Source of the DNA: Pseudocercospora fijiensis CIRAD86
Taxonomy: Eukaryota; Ascomycota; Dothideomycetes; Mycosphaerellales; Mycosphaerellaceae
Assembly (NCBI RefSeq): GCF_000340215.1
Contig: NW_006921532.1
Span: 11,447,501-11,511,500, forward strand
DNA length: 64,000 nt
Direction of reading: 5' to 3'
Part shown: piece by piece, positions 1-12,600 of the stretch
Layout of the letters: every line of letters starts with the position of its first letter
How positions within the stretch are numbered: position 1 is the first letter of the stretch
The notes under the pieces: model-generated
The model's input: the letters and a program-made list of their open reading frames with translations, nothing else
The model's database searches: none
What the model was told of the DNA's origin: nothing
Translations under genes and position numbers: made by a program

Positions 1-622
1 TTGTAGATACTTGAGGAGAACCGAGCTGCACAGTGCATATTGTTCCGTGGACGCATCGAGTCGACTGAATGCGAACGTCAGCCACGCTCGAGTATTGTAA
101 AATACTCAAGGTGCCAACCTGTTACTTTAGGCACTTGCACTCTCCTGCGATAGCACGCCTGGTCTTCGCAGCAACTGGCTTTCTTAGCATAGCACATTCG
201 AGCTGGTTCGGCAAACGACAGCAGAAAAGGTCCATTCTGCTCCAGAATCCGGGCGTCTTCTCTAATTAGGATCTATCCTACAAGTTTCACGGACCTGCCA
301 TGCTAGCAAGAGGATGTTTCTCTCCCAGCGAAAATCTTCCTGCCAAAGGTATGTGTACAATTTGCTCATCCCGAGCCAGGGAATGCTGTGCGCATCTCAG
401 TATTCTTACAATTCGTGTCCCGTACAATCGTCCTCTCGTGATTCATCACTCCTGAGTCAACATCAGAATGCGATTCCAAGAGTATAAGTCAGGCGAAGAC
501 TTACCGACGCGCTGTGCAAAAACAAACAGGAAGGGCTGGGGGGTCTGATGATGGATGCCAACGCAAAGAGGAATCTCAGGCGGGGAGCATTGGTCGTTCC
601 AGGGGGTCATGTCGACTCTTTC
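1..622. other. Intergenic, no gene recognised
   Basis: Short open frames only, none with recognisable protein sequence or a convincing exon structure. The right part lies just downstream of the APC11 stop codon and probably includes its 3' untranslated region. Confidence 0.5.
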
Positions 623-1036
623 TCAACCAGAGCCGGAGCTAGAGGCGCTACCTTGGCGCTGCTGTGGTTGACGAGCAGCTGGAGTGCGCGGCCGGTTGGA
701 CTTGGACGACTTGACTTCCGCGACTTTCTCGCGGAAAGTCTGGCGGCACATTGGGCAGCGGCCTTGCGAAGACTCAGACTGCAGCCAGCCACTAATGCAG
801 TGGGTGTGGAAGCAGTGCGAGCATTCGCCGATGACTGGCAATGATCAGTACATCGTAGACAGGAGCGCAATATGGATCGGACACATACGGATCGGACAGT
901 CCTCCCCAGGGAATTTGCACTTGGAGCAAGTGCCTTCGAACTCGACCCGACAGATGCCACATGTATCGTCAGAGCCCTCCGGTAAATCCCACTTCCATGC
1001 GGCGACAGCGTTATAGGAGTTGATGGTGATCTTCAT
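623..1036 (-). CDS. APC11: Anaphase-promoting complex subunit 11, RING-H2 protein
   Basis: Two exons, 1036..889 and 834..623; the 54-bp intron 835..888 starts GTATGT, carries ACTGAT and ends CCAG. Spliced product 119 residues. Apc11 is the catalytic RING subunit of the APC/C ubiquitin ligase, which with Apc2 and an E2 marks cyclins and securin for destruction. The N-terminus MKITINSYNAVAAW matches the family start, and the zinc ligands of the RING-H2 fold follow in order: CGIC, CSKC, then GECSHCFHTHC and CPMC. The splice falls between the CPI and GECSHC blocks, and joining them restores the family motif. The last 30 or so residues are a Ser/Gln-rich tail beyond the usual 85-residue core. Transcribed away from the rhodanese gene at 1482, sharing a 445-bp promoter interval. 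Confidence 0.93.
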
Positions 1037-1481
1037 CTTGGCGGCGGTGGATTGAGAATGCGTGGATCGACCAGCTTCAGTGGTGCACGATGTCCTGCTG
1101 TCGAGCGGCCACAGATGCTCTTGCTTCGATTTTGACGCCGAATTGTTGGTGGGTAGAACATCAACATCTGGGAAACGCGCCTCGAAGCTGGAGAACGCGT
1201 CGGGTTTGATCGGAGTTAAGCTTTCTCCGCTAGAATACGGGCCGCCCCGACCCCTCCGCAGGGTCCAAGCTCAAGCTTTGCGTCCTTGTATCCCTGCATC
1301 GCGTGACCGCAAGTCGGGCAAGAACGTTTCGTGAGAGCTGTTTGTCGCAAGAGCAAGGGAGGTGGTGGTTCGGCGATTCTCGTGCTCGCTCTTCTCCACC
1401 TCTCGCTGCGTCGGAACAAGGCCGCCTCTCGACAATGGCCGTCGTGTGGATGTCACAGTAAGCCGCTGAGAAGGAAACCTC
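1037..1481. promoter_or_regulatory. Divergent promoter interval APC11 / TUM1
   Basis: 445 bp between two divergent starts. Several overlapping short open frames on both strands show no family resemblance and read as shadows. No TATA box stands out. Confidence 0.4.
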
Positions 1482-2513
1482 ATGGGCGTGATGGCAACCA
1501 GAATCCTCCTTCGACGACCGACTCTCGCGAACAGCCTCAGGGCGCCACGATCACCTTTCAGCTCGCCCGCCATGATACGCTCCGAGAGCAGCTTTACTAG
1601 CTATCTCGTCACGCCAGCTCAGCTCGACAAGTCTCTGAAGAAGAATGCGCCATCACGATTGTCGACTGCACCCAAGACTATCCCAGTATGCGGATCTTGG
1701 TTCCTGCCGAATGATCCGGAGCAGAGAACAGGGTATGAGGTGTTCAAGAAAGCGCATAGTCCGCAAGCTCGATTCTTCGATCTGGACAAGATCTCCGATA
1801 CATCCAGTCCATATCCGCACATGCTTCCCAGCCCAGAGGTTTTCAGAGACGCAATGAGAGGGCTTGGCATTAAGCGTGATGACACTGTCGTTGTGTATGA
1901 TGCCGCGGAGACCGGCATATTCTCCGGGCCGCGAGTTGCCTGGACCTTTAAGGTGTTTGGTCATCCAGAGGTGCACCTGCTGAACAACTTCAGGCTGTGG
2001 GTCGAGCAAGGCTACCCGACTGAGGAAGGCGACCAGAAGAAATTCGAAGCGACCGATTATCCCACGCCGGAATTGGACAAGAGTAAGGTAGCTGCCTTTG
2101 AGGAAGTAAGGCAGATCGCTTGGGAGCACAATAAGGAGGGCAGCGAGGGTGTGCAGATCTTGGATGCGAGACCTGAAGGACGGTGGAAGGGAACAGATCC
2201 TGAGCCACGGCCAGGTCTTTCCTCTGGCCACATCCCTGGGAGCACGTCACTTCCTGTACCAACTCTACTTGACCCAAAGACCAAGACTTTTCTGCCACCC
2301 GACGAGCTCCGCAAGATCTTTGAGCAAAAGGGCATTGATCCGAAGAAGCCGATCATTTGCAGCTGTGGCACTGGCGTAACGGCGACTATCATCGATGCTG
2401 CGCTCAATGAGGCTGGCTACGGTGATGGAAGTCGCCGAATTTATGACGGCTCTTGGACCGAGTGGGCACAACGCGTCAAACCAAGCGACAACCTCATTGT
2501 CAAAGGAAATTGA
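1482..2513 (+). CDS. TUM1: Mitochondrial-type thiosulfate/3-mercaptopyruvate sulfurtransferase (two rhodanese domains)
   Basis: 343 residues, no intron. The protein transfers sulfane sulfur from 3-mercaptopyruvate or thiosulfate to acceptors; yeast Tum1 feeds sulfur to tRNA thiolation. The N-terminal 35 residues are rich in Arg, Ser and Ala without acids, fitting a mitochondrial presequence. The first rhodanese repeat (about 35-165) carries VVVYDAAETG in place of a catalytic loop and is the inactive half. The second repeat (about 190-340) has the active loop CGTGVTA with the catalytic Cys at residue 295, followed by the C-terminal YDGSWTEW motif of eukaryotic sulfurtransferases. Methionines at 4 and 31 could give a shorter cytosolic form. 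Dual localisation is known for relatives but not shown here. Confidence 0.94.
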   Translation: MGVMATRILLRRPTLANSLRAPRSPFSSPAMIRSESSFTSYLVTPAQLDKSLKKNAPSRLSTAPKTIPVCGSWFLPNDPEQRTGYEVFKKAHSPQARFFDLDKISDTSSPYPHMLPSPEVFRDAMRGLGIKRDDTVVVYDAAETGIFSGPRVAWTFKVFGHPEVHLLNNFRLWVEQGYPTEEGDQKKFEATDYPTPELDKSKVAAFEEVRQIAWEHNKEGSEGVQILDARPEGRWKGTDPEPRPGLSSGHIPGSTSLPVPTLLDPKTKTFLPPDELRKIFEQKGIDPKKPIICSCGTGVTATIIDAALNEAGYGDGSRRIYDGSWTEWAQRVKPSDNLIVKGN

Positions 2514-3310
2514 CGATGAGAGGTCTTGCTTCTCCCGTTGATCGGCGTGGATGTGCTGTCTTCAAGGCAGTAGCGTGTGCAGCGTACTCATTGTAGGATA
2601 TCATGGAGGGCTTGTGGTTCGGGAAATGTGATTTGACGGATCCGAAGTCAATGATGAAGAAGAAGTCTGTCGGTCAAGTGCGTTACCTTGGTCACTTGTC
2701 AGCGCTGCGGTCCACACAATAGCTTATGAATCTATTGTTTGCCTCGATGGGATCCACTCTTGTGACTGCTGCTGTTGGCTTCGTGCACCGTCGCAGCTTG
2801 CCGCCTGCAGCGTTTGACGATTTCAGTGCATGCTGTGGAACGATAGAGCCTTACCTTTGGCGGCCTGCAAGGAAGCCTATGAACATCGCACAAGCCTTTG
2901 TGCGAGGTCTCCTTGCTGAAGAGATATTCTGTGTTCAAGTGAGTCGAAGATGAAGACAAAGACGGACGGCAGGAGAGGACAACACAATTCCTTCTCTGTT
3001 GCACTGCAATAGCTCTTGGCATGCTGAGAGCCGGCACGATTCATGCTGATGTGTCTGTAGCTGAAGTTAGGTCAAGTAAAAGAAATCTCGATTGAAAAAA
3101 AAAACAATAACAGCTAGGCAGCTGCTCCTGCCCTCAAGGCTTCCAAGCGAGTAAATGAGACCAGTCCACGTGGAAGCCTCACTTCACCTCCGTTACGTCA
3201 AACGCTCGAATTCAAAAAGCCGACCCTCGTACCACTTCAACTTCTCCCTCGACATCTGCAATTCTCGCAAAGCAGACACACTCGCTACACCCTCTCCACT
3301 AACCGCAATC
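2514..3310. other. Intergenic, no gene recognised
   Basis: Tail region of TUM1 and promoter of the secreted protein gene at 3311. Short opposing open frames at 2726..3037 lack family features. The last 120 bp turn C/A-rich, as is common upstream of starts in this window. Confidence 0.45.
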
Positions 3311-4014
3311 ATGCTCTTCCTCCTCATCACCCTCCTCGCCTTCATCGGCACCATCACAGCCTCACCAACCTTCAACAACGGCGTCTATCGCGACACCACC
3401 TCACCACTCTTCGCCAACAACAAGCTCTCCCACGGCATCGCCATCCACCTCACCAACACCAAGACTGGAAACTGTAACGAGTCCCTCCCCCTCCATCTCA
3501 CGTACATACATGTACTAACCGACCGTCCAATAGGCAGCGCCGTCATCGAAGAAACCCCCTGGTCAATCACCAACATCGTAACCTTCTCCGCCAACCCACA
3601 CCCTCACGCCGTCTCGTACTTCCTCTTCGATTTCGAAGACACGAACCGCGGCCTCGAGGTCAAGACGCAATGCCAATTTTACTTGCCGGCGGGATCGAAC
3701 TCGACTCTTCTGGCCGCTGGTGATGGGAACGATTATCACGGCTGTGTGGATGGAGATGTTAGGTTTGCGTGGGATGGGAACTTGTTGAAGGTTCAGCGGT
3801 GGTATAGGGATGAGTGGTAAGTTGAGCGAGCAAGGAAAGTGCGAGTGTCAGGGGTGGTTTGCTGATTTTGCTTTGATGCAGTTTGGGTGAGCCGCCGTAT
3901 GATCATGCGGTTGCTCATGGTCGGGCCAATGTTACGTTGCTCAAGACTAAGGCTATGGATGGTGTGCTGAGTACTCGGACCGAGGTTGCTATGCCGATTA
4001 GCTCGTTGTCTTGA
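3311..4014 (+). CDS. Small secreted cysteine-containing protein (AA1-like/Alt a 1-like style)
   Basis: Three exons: 3311..3473, 3534..3816, 3882..4014. Intron 1 (60 bp) has a perfect TACTAAC branch site; intron 2 (65 bp) opens GTAAGT and ends GCAG. Intron 1 keeps the frame open, so a naive call would retain it. Product 192 residues. The start was chosen because MLFLLITLLAFIGTITASP is a clean signal peptide; an in-frame upstream ATG at 3155 would bury it. The mature part is beta-rich looking, with several potential N-glycosylation sites and four well-separated cysteines (residue 55, KTQCQF, HGCVDG, and a C-terminal DEWC created by splicing). The spacing and WDGN/VQRWY strands recall fungal AA1-like secreted proteins related to Alt a 1, but I cannot prove the family. 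Role unknown; extracellular or host-interaction functions are possible. Confidence 0.75.
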
Positions 4015-4314
4015 GTGCGTCGATGCTGCTCAAGGCCTGCTGAGGGCGATGGAATGCGTATAGAATGGATCGACTGGCGTGATTTTACGTACTTGCAGCA
4101 TGCTTGACTATCTGAGGTCTCAGGACGAGGTGGAGAGAATTCGACGCGGAACGCGTCGCAGCAATGGAAGGAGCATTGCAGCTAGACTCTGCAGATAGTA
4201 TTTCCATTGAAACGCAATTCAGCTCATGATCATGACATTGACTCCCAGTTTATTTATATCTATAGGTCCTTGTTCAGTCTTCCTAGCATATATACGCTTC
4301 CCATCCCACCCCAT
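4015..4314. other. Convergent 3' interval
   Basis: Between the secreted protein gene and the 3' end of the ABC transporter; no gene seen. Confidence 0.5.
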
Positions 4315-7300
4315 CTATCTCCTCTCCACCAACAAGAAATGTATTGACAAGTACCCCAAGACTAAAAACACTCCACAGAAAGCCGCAAGTCCTATCGCAT
4401 CATTCCACAAAGCAAGCACATCGAACCCAAAACTCGACAAAATCGCCGAACCCGGGACTTCGATGTCCAAACCATACTTGTGGTCTACGAGAGACAAGTA
4501 TCGGACTTCATTAACAATCAATCCCTCGAAGGCGAAGTGAAAGATCGATAACTAAACACACGACATCATTAGCAACTTCCTTCCCGATATAAGGTGGTAT
4601 GGATGGATATTGCTTACCGATTGCAACCACAAAAGCGGCTTAGGAATCGTCTCATGATTCAACAAAAATCCACCGAACAACAAACTGAACAGCATGACAA
4701 GCACGCCCAAAAGATTTGCGACGCCTTGGTTACGTACGCAGATGCCGATGAAAAGCATCACCATAGCAGCAGCCAAATTAAAAAGCACGATAAACAAAAT
4801 GAATTTAAAAAATTCGCCCCAAGAAGGGATTAATCCCGTCATAGGATATACGATACAACCCATGATAATCGGCGGAATGAGGCGGAGAGGGACGATATCG
4901 AAGACCAGTTTCGCAAGGTAGTAAGCTGGGGGAGCGTAATATCCTTTCGCCCGTTCGCGGAGGAATAAAAGGCGTTCGGGGGCGAAGACGGTGAGAGATG
5001 TCAAAGCGCTGAAACCGTAGAGGGCGAGTAAAAAGAAGAAGAATCCGAGGCGGTTTTGGAAACCTTTGAGATCGTCGGTCAGGCCGTAGAATAGGAAGCC
5101 GGTGAAGACTGCGAGGACGATGGCGATGGCGTAGTGGGTGAGCATGAGCATGGGATCGCGGTAGAGGTTTCGCCATGTTCGGAAGGAGAGGATGATGAAT
5201 TGTCTGTGGATCCAGGGTTTGCGGTAGCCTTTGACTTTGCCGCCTAGACTGCCGTTCGGCGTGCCCGTTGCGTGGCCGTTCATGTCGGTGCCAGAGACCA
5301 TGTTGTGTATGTCGTTGCGAAGTTCTTGAGCGACTTCTGAGTTGCGATAGCCTGAGACGAGAAGGTCTAGGTTGGTGCCCGTCGCGCCTTCTTCGGCTGG
5401 TGGGAGGTTGTCTGGATCTTCTGCGATGTGTGGTATCGGCTGGCCTTGCTGCTTGTTCAATCTCACCCACTGTTGATCTCTGCCCTCCATGTCTCTTTCG
5501 AACGCGCTATCAGCGCCATCACTACGGACGCTTGGGGCACTCGGAAGCTCGATGGAGCCAGGCTTTCTGGAGTACAGCTGCCTCTCTTGCTGTTTTCGTA
5601 TGCTATCCTTTCTTTTCCCGCGTGGACGAAGCAGGGGTTCTCCAACTGATGCTGTCGACTCGCCCAAGCTCACATTGCTGATGCTCGGAATGCTCTTGAT
5701 CGCCATGGTGGAGCTAGCACGTGTGATCCTTCCGTCTGCTTCAGCGAGCTGTTCTTCGAGATCATCATCGTCGCTGACGGGAGCGCTGGCGTGCATCGTC
5801 AAGTCAATGAGGTAGTCGGCAATGTTGAAACCAAGCGGGCAGGAATAGCCGATGCTGTCAAAGTAACTTTGGCAGTCTCTGAAGGGACCGCTGTATACGG
5901 TCCGACCGTGGGCGAGGAGAATGAGTTGGTCGAACAAGGCGACGATATTCGAGCGTGGCTGATGGATGGTAAAGACGACTGTTCTGTTGTAGGTCTTGAC
6001 CAGCGTAACGAGGCACTCGATGACGTTGAACGCGTTGAATGCATCGAGACCAGACGTTGGCTCGTCCAGGAACAGGATGCTTGGACTGGTGACGAGTTCG
6101 CAAGCGATGCCTACACGTCGCTTCTCGCCACCAGAAATGCCGCGGCCGTGACCAGAGTCCTCGGAACCAATGATCTGATCCTTGATGTGGTAGATGCCAA
6201 GTTGTCGTTCTATGTCTTCCACTTTCTGCTCCTTTGCCGCACGGCTCATCTCTCTTGGCAGTCGCAGCAGGGCAGAGTCCAAGATGGTCTCGTGCACAGT
6301 CAGTGTTGGGAGCATGGTATCATCTTGGTCGACAAAGCCGATGACGTTTTGGAATTGGTCATCTGAGACTTTCTCGCCATTCAACCACGCCTCGCCTGTG
6401 ACGAGTCCACGTTTCCTCTTCCGAGCGAGGATGTCCAAGAATGTAGTCTTGCCAGCGCCGGAAGCACCCATGATCGCCATGAGCTCTCCTGGATGCACAG
6501 CACCGGTGACATTGGTCAGAATCTGCTTGCCCTTGAGGTTGTAGGAGATGTTCTCGAAAAGGAGAGCGGCAGGTTTGTGGTCAGCAAGCAGTCTGGCGTT
6601 CTCTTCCTCCTCGTCCTCGGAGAGATGGATGTAGCCCCATTTACGACCAGCAAATCGTCGATTGAGAAAGAAGATCAACAGTACGACTGCAACAATGAAC
6701 AGCGCGACTCCAGAAATGACACCAGCAATCAGCGGCGTGTTGATGGTCTTGATGGGTCGTTGGTAACCAGGCACTTCATTCTTGTACAGGCACTCGCCAC
6801 TGTGGCACTTCAAGAAGATGCTCTTGTCGCCAAAAACGCTCGAAATCAAGCCATTCATTCCAGGTTCAGAGAAGGCACTGCCATCGTCCGGCGAGCCACC
6901 ATCAGTGCTGGTCGACCTGAACTCCGCTGGGCCTTTGATCTCCTCCTCCAGAAAGTCTCCAATGTCGATGCTGCCATTCTCGCCACAGAGCATGCGACCC
7001 GGCACGCACTTACACTTGATGTTCTCGCATTTGTACTTGGTCGTGTTTCGGTTCGCGCTAGCCTGCGCTTCCCAGCTGCACGTGTCCAGACCACAGTAGA
7101 AGCTCTCCCTCTGGTCCACCCAAAACTGAAAATTACACTCGGCTCTTTCAGCATTACAGCTGAAGGTGGCTGATGGCTTCTTCTCCTTCAGCGTGTCTAA
7201 AATCTTCTTGTTCGTGATGTCACAGATCTGGAAGTTCTCTTTCTGCATCACACCTTCCCGATAGCACACACCGCCTTCTCCCGTTGGCATCAGAGCGTTG

Positions 7301-7707
7301 CACGCTTGATTTGTCTTGCACACATTGCAATTGATGCCCTCCCATCCCTCTTTGCACTGACAAGGCTCGTCTCCTTGGCGAGGCAATCGGTCCTTGCCAT
7401 CCGGAAGAGCACCGCATAGAGGCTGACTGCAGTCGTCGCCACCAAAGCCCGGAGGACAAGAGCACTTGCCACTACTCTTGGTACAGTTGCCGAACTGCAG
7501 GCAGGGCATATCTGCCAAGTTGCAATTGAAGCATGGCGGGCAGTCTTCGGGTCGCTTGTCTCGGGGGTATAGCTCGAATGGGTTGCGGGATAGCAGTAGA
7601 TGGTCGCTGGTGGAGTAGTACTGATGATGCGTCTGCCGGGCGGCGAGGACTGTGGATGGTAGAGACAGGAGTGCCGCTATGGACGCAGAGCAGAGGAAGC
7701 GCCACAT
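4315..7707 (-). CDS. ABCG-type half transporter with EGF-like ectodomain (Adp1-like)
   Basis: Two exons, 7707..4618 and 4551..4315, with a 66-bp intron (GTAAGC..CTAATG..TTTAG) near the 3' end; 1108 residues. I start at the Met of [17 protein letters not shown] because it gives a signal peptide; the frame stays open 47 codons further up. Residues 50-310 are a Cys-rich, EGF-like lumenal or external part, 324-348 a membrane segment, then a nucleotide-binding domain: Walker A GASGAGKT 414-421, signature ISGGE 524-528, Walker B LFLDEP 545-550. After an acidic Ser-rich linker comes an ABC2 membrane domain of about six helices, completed by the small exon ([13 protein letters not shown]). This order matches yeast Adp1 and its fungal relatives, whose substrate is unclear. 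Its 5' side is 330 bp from the transposon block at 8036. Confidence 0.93.
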
Positions 7708-8035
7708 GATATGTCGAGCGACTGCAGCTGGCGAGTCGCGTAACGTAGGCTCAAGGATGCTGTAAGCAGATAAGAAGCCGAAGCTGTTGGACGGCGGGCG
7801 TGTTTCAGCGCATGGAGGGGAGCGTGGCAGTAGAATAATGCAAAACAATGTACGGAGAATCAGAAATTGACGCCTGGGAACGTCTGTGGCAGGCGAGCCG
7901 AGCGTGAAGTGTGATGGCGATGGCGATGGCGACTTGAGACGTGTGGCGGTACAAGCTGCCTTCCATTCTGGGCGAGATCACGCGAAGGCCGAGGCGAGGC
8001 GAGGCGCTGCACGTGGCAGAACGGCGTATTCTAAG
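7708..8035. promoter_or_regulatory. Promoter side of the ABC transporter, abutting the transposon
   Basis: Ordinary base composition up to the TA at 8036, where the transposon begins. The insertion sits about 330 bp upstream of the transporter start and may have truncated its promoter. A CGATGG-type repeat runs near 7915-7930. Confidence 0.45.
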
Positions 8036-8037
8036 TA

Positions 8038-8075
8038 CAGGACGATTAAGCGGGATGGCGGACGGGGGTAATCCC
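8038..8075. repeat. Left terminal inverted repeat of the mariner-type element
   Basis: Begins CAGGACGATTAAGCGGGATG and pairs with the reverse complement of 24620..24657 with four mismatches. Preceded by the TA target duplication. Confidence 0.88.
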
Positions 8076-9655
8076 TGAAAACGGGATCTAACTGGTTAAA
8101 GCTAGTGTACTGCCTAAAGATATTATTCGCACCTTTAAGAAGTTTACGTCTAACGTCTTTAAGCTAGCTACTATTTACTATACTTTTCTAGAAGGTTAAG
8201 AATACTAAGAACCCGGGTTTATAACTCTCGTAGATCTTCGAAATTAGACTTCTTTATACCTTTAAGTACGATAATGCCTATATAAGGTCTTACCGCTATT
8301 AAATCTAGCCTCTTATAATATCTTATTATACGTTACTATCGCTAGAAGTCGCTATTCTTATTACTACGTTAATAGCGACTAATCTCTAGCGCCTATATCT
8401 CGAATACTACGCTATAGCGGAGGTACGCGCGTCTCGCTCGCGGAAGCTAGTTTCGAAGGACCTACTAGCGTATAAGGAGGCTACTAAGTAGCGTAAGTCG
8501 CTTATAAAAAAGAAAAGTAAGAAGAAGGTCGACGGCGGCGGCGGCGGCAGAAAGCAGAAGACGGCGTAGTAGAAGAAGTTTAATAATATACTAGCATTCG
8601 AGGCTACGGCGTAGAAGGAATACTAGATTAACGATACTACTACGGCCGTAGAAGTTAATATCGCTAGCGTTAATATTAGCGAGTTAACGCGTTTAGCTAA
8701 AGCCTCGCCTACGAGATAGTAGGCGCGGCGCCTAGTAAAGGGTTAGTAGGTAAATAAGGAAGATATATCTACGCTGTCTTATAACCCTCGTAAGGACCTA
8801 TAGTATAAGCAAACCTAGCGCCTTCTTACTAGTAATAATAAGCTAGCCTTCGAGAACTATAACCGTACCGGCGCTAGTACTTAATATACTAAAGATGCGT
8901 ACTATTAGGCCGTCGAGGAAGCGTAGAAGAAGCAGCTCTATATCGGTAACTATATATTAATCGTATCTACGTTTAAAGTGCCAAAGAGTAACTAGTTTAA
9001 GCAGAGTTAGAAGAAAGGTAAGGTAACGATATTCTTACTATTATCTAACGGATATATCCGCTTAACTTTATATACTAATTTCTTCTATAGCGGACAATTA
9101 TAATAAAGCTCTCGACTACGCCGTAGAGTTAATAAATAATGCTAGAGACAAGATTAAGATTAATATTAAGTTTAAGACTACTACGAAGGATACCGGCTCT
9201 AGAGCTATTCTTAAGGTTAGTAAATTAAAGCCGAACGATTAGTAGAATATCGACGGTCTTACCTTTATCGCTAAAGAACAGAAGTTAGGCAACTATACGA
9301 CTAAGCTACTTGCTAATTATATATATACCCTCCCTAGCTACGAGAACTGTAGCTAATACTGCTATAGACCTAAAGGCTTGCCGGATATTAATCGTAACTA
9401 TTACTAGCTCTATAGCGAGGCTATAAAGCTATAGTCTTATACCCTTACTATAAAGCAAGAAGGCGTAACTTTAATAAAGCCGCCGTATAGTGTATTCGCT
9501 AAGATATAGTAATATAAGGAGAAGATATAGTCTCGTAAACCTGCTAGTCTACTTGCCGCTATAAAAGAGCCCTTCTAATTGTAGACTCTAGTAAGGGTAC
9601 GCTCTACGCCTATAGTTTATCTACCTCCGGCTTCTACTATCGATTACGCTAGTCT

Positions 9656-9667
9656 TATATAGACAAT
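9656..9667. repeat. LINE target-site duplication, left copy
   Basis: TATATAGACAAT, repeated at 14599..14610 directly after the LINE's simple-repeat tail. Confidence 0.8.
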
Positions 9668-12600
9668 ATTGCGAAATGTCCGCGACTACGTAGACTATAT
9701 ATATAGTAGACACATATTCGATATAGCGTAAAATGGCAGCGAACAATTAGAGACGAAGGGAAGACAGTTACGAAGGAAGGGAGGACGAATAGAAAGCACT
9801 ATATACTAGGGTAGAGGAGGTGCTAAAGGCGGAAGATAGAAGAACCCCTAAGAGGGCATATAGGATAATAATCTTAGAACTCCTTAGAGGACTGAAAGCA
9901 ATCTATAGCTAGGCAAGCTACGTAATTACAAAGGTAGCTAATACAGTCGCAATAAAGATTACGAAGAAACAATAGGAGATAAGCCTAAACTACCGTACCT
10001 AGGCAGCAGTAGCTAGTTAGGAGGCGCTAAAACCCCCGAGGACAGTAGTTAGAGTCTATATTACGGACCTATAGGAGCAAAAGGAAATCCAAGGACTTAT
10101 AGGGAAAGAGATTGTAGAAAGAATTATAGTTAAAGAAGTAATTAGGGCTAGGAACGAAGGGAAAGGGGTAATTAAGCTATTTATAGTATAAGAGTAGGAT
10201 AAAAAGAAGCTAGAAACACAAAAAGAATAGATAACTAAGATAGGGAAAATAGTAAAGGTCTCCTAATAGCAATTTATGATTATAGCCTATAGCATAATAA
10301 GAAGCTTTAAGGAAGAACAGGATGTTAAGAGCCTATAGAGATAAAACTAAGCTATATGCCTAGGCCTAAAGATTACAAAAGTAGTATAGATTAAAAGGAA
10401 AATTAAAGAGACTAAGAAGCAGTCTTCCCTAATTATCTAGGTAGGGAGTGCAGAGTAAGCTAATATAGTGCTAGATTAGGGGTTGTTCTAGGACTTTAAA
10501 AGATTAGAAACAGAGATACATAGAAGCAACTATAGGATAATGCAGTACTTTAAATGTCAATACTATAGACACTTAGTAGCTAAGTGCATAAAGATAACTA
10601 ATACCTACTCCTATTATATAGGGGATTACTAGGTTAAAGAATGCAAAGCATATAAGGGAGAGGCAAGATATGTATACTATACTAAAAGACACCCCTCTTA
10701 GGCGAAGGAATGCCTAGTAAGAATATAGGCAGCTAGGAAGGCAAAGGAAGCTAGAATCAATATACTAAAAAGATACGCAACAAGCTAGGGCAGCTAGGTG
10801 CAGAAGCAACCTAGCTAAGTGCTATAAAAGAGGTCTAGACAAGATAATAGGTTTACATTTAGGGCCTTACTAGTATAAGAGAGTCACTAGCAACTAGGGA
10901 GACTAAGATACCTTAACATTGTAGGAAAGGAAGTAGGGTAGACAAAGCTTAGTTAAATATTAGTCTAAAGTAAGGGAAGACTAAAGGAAAACTTATAGGG
11001 AAATAATATAGATAAAACCTAATAAACATTGCAACATTACTAAACATTATATAGTACAATATCAACAAGAGTAAAGACAAGGTATAGAGGAGCTTCCTAT
11101 AAGCACTAAACCTAAAAGAACATTACATTATTACAATCTAAGAGCCCTAGCTTAACCTATATATAAAGAGACTAGCAATAGTCAAAGACCTAAGATACTA
11201 CCTAATTATCTACAACTAGGGAGCCTTAAGGATATACATCTATATTAGCAAGGAGATAGATACAGAAACCTAGTAGGCTATACTATAGGAGGATAGGGAC
11301 CTAATATTAGTTTAAGTAGATACATCCTAAGGTACACTCTAAGTCTACTATATATACAACCTACTACTAGACTTAAGAAGCAGTACCTAACTAAAAACCC
11401 TAGAAAGACTACCTAGAGTTATCTAGGGGAACACCTACTAAATCCTACTTAGGGATTTCAACCTCTACTACCCCCTCTAGGGCTTAGACTTTACCCTAGC
11501 TTACTACTTCTTAGTAGGAAGACTAATTAATATATTAGAGAGGGAAGGAATAGAAATTGTTACCCTAAAGGGACTAATTACTTAGGAGGCAAGAGGAAGC
11601 AGCAGCATACTAGACCTATACTTTACATTATATTAGATTAGGAACAGGATTATAAGATGCAGGGTCAACTAGGAGCTAGAAGAATTATTAGACCACTTCC
11701 CGGTATAGATTGAGCTAAATGTCTAAGCCAATTAGGAAAGGGAACTAGAGGAGAAGCTTAACTAGAAAGGTACCTAATAGGATAGGATTAGGGAGGAACT
11801 AGAAAGGGACCCAAAACTAGAGGAACTCTTAATAAAGTACCTCCTAAGGCTAGAGGACATTAACAAGGCAGTAGAAGAACTAATAGGAATCCTAAAGTAG
11901 GTAGCTAGAAAGCATACCCTAGTAAAGAAACATTCACTATACTAGTAACTATACTAGACTAGTAAGTATATAAGGAAGGTTAAAGCAGTAAGGAAGGCTA
12001 GGAGGCAGTAGACACAAACCTACACCTAGGAAGTATAGGACAACTATAACAAAGCCTACTAAGAAAAGAAGATCTAGATTAAGAAGGATAAGATACAAGA
12101 ATAGAGATCTACAATAGGAATGATTACAAAGAAACTAGAGGAGATATAGAGGATAGCTAAATAGGCAAGGAGACCTAAATAGGATAAAGATATGCTACTA
12201 CAATTCCCGGACATTATAGACTAACAAGGACAAATACAGACTATAATAGAAGGGAAAGCAAGAGCCCTAGGCTAATACTTCTTCTATAGAAAAGTACAAG
12301 CAGACCTATTAGATATAAAAGAGAAAGAATAAGAGACTCTACTACTAGGCATACTAAGAGACACCTAGGTTAAACCCGAAACTATTAAAAGGATCCTAAA
12401 GAAAATTCTAGGCAACAAGGCACTAGGAGAAGACAAGATCTACAACAAACTTCTAAAAGTATATAGGAAGGGGCTAGTCCTAGTACTAGCTAATATCTTT
12501 TTATAAAGCCTAGTACTAGGACACTACCTAAGACTATTTAGGAAGTCCCTAATAGTAGTGCTAAAGAAGCCCTAGAAGGAAGACTATACGCAGCTTAAGG

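Noticed and set aside
607..960. 117-codon minus-strand frame overlapping APC11
   Set aside because: It is a shadow in another frame; the spliced APC11 explains the RING motifs.
1216..1419. Minus-strand frame with a CPTCGH motif between APC11 and TUM1
   Set aside because: The Cys pair looks zinc-ribbon-like, but the rest matches no family and the frame lies in the divergent promoter interval.
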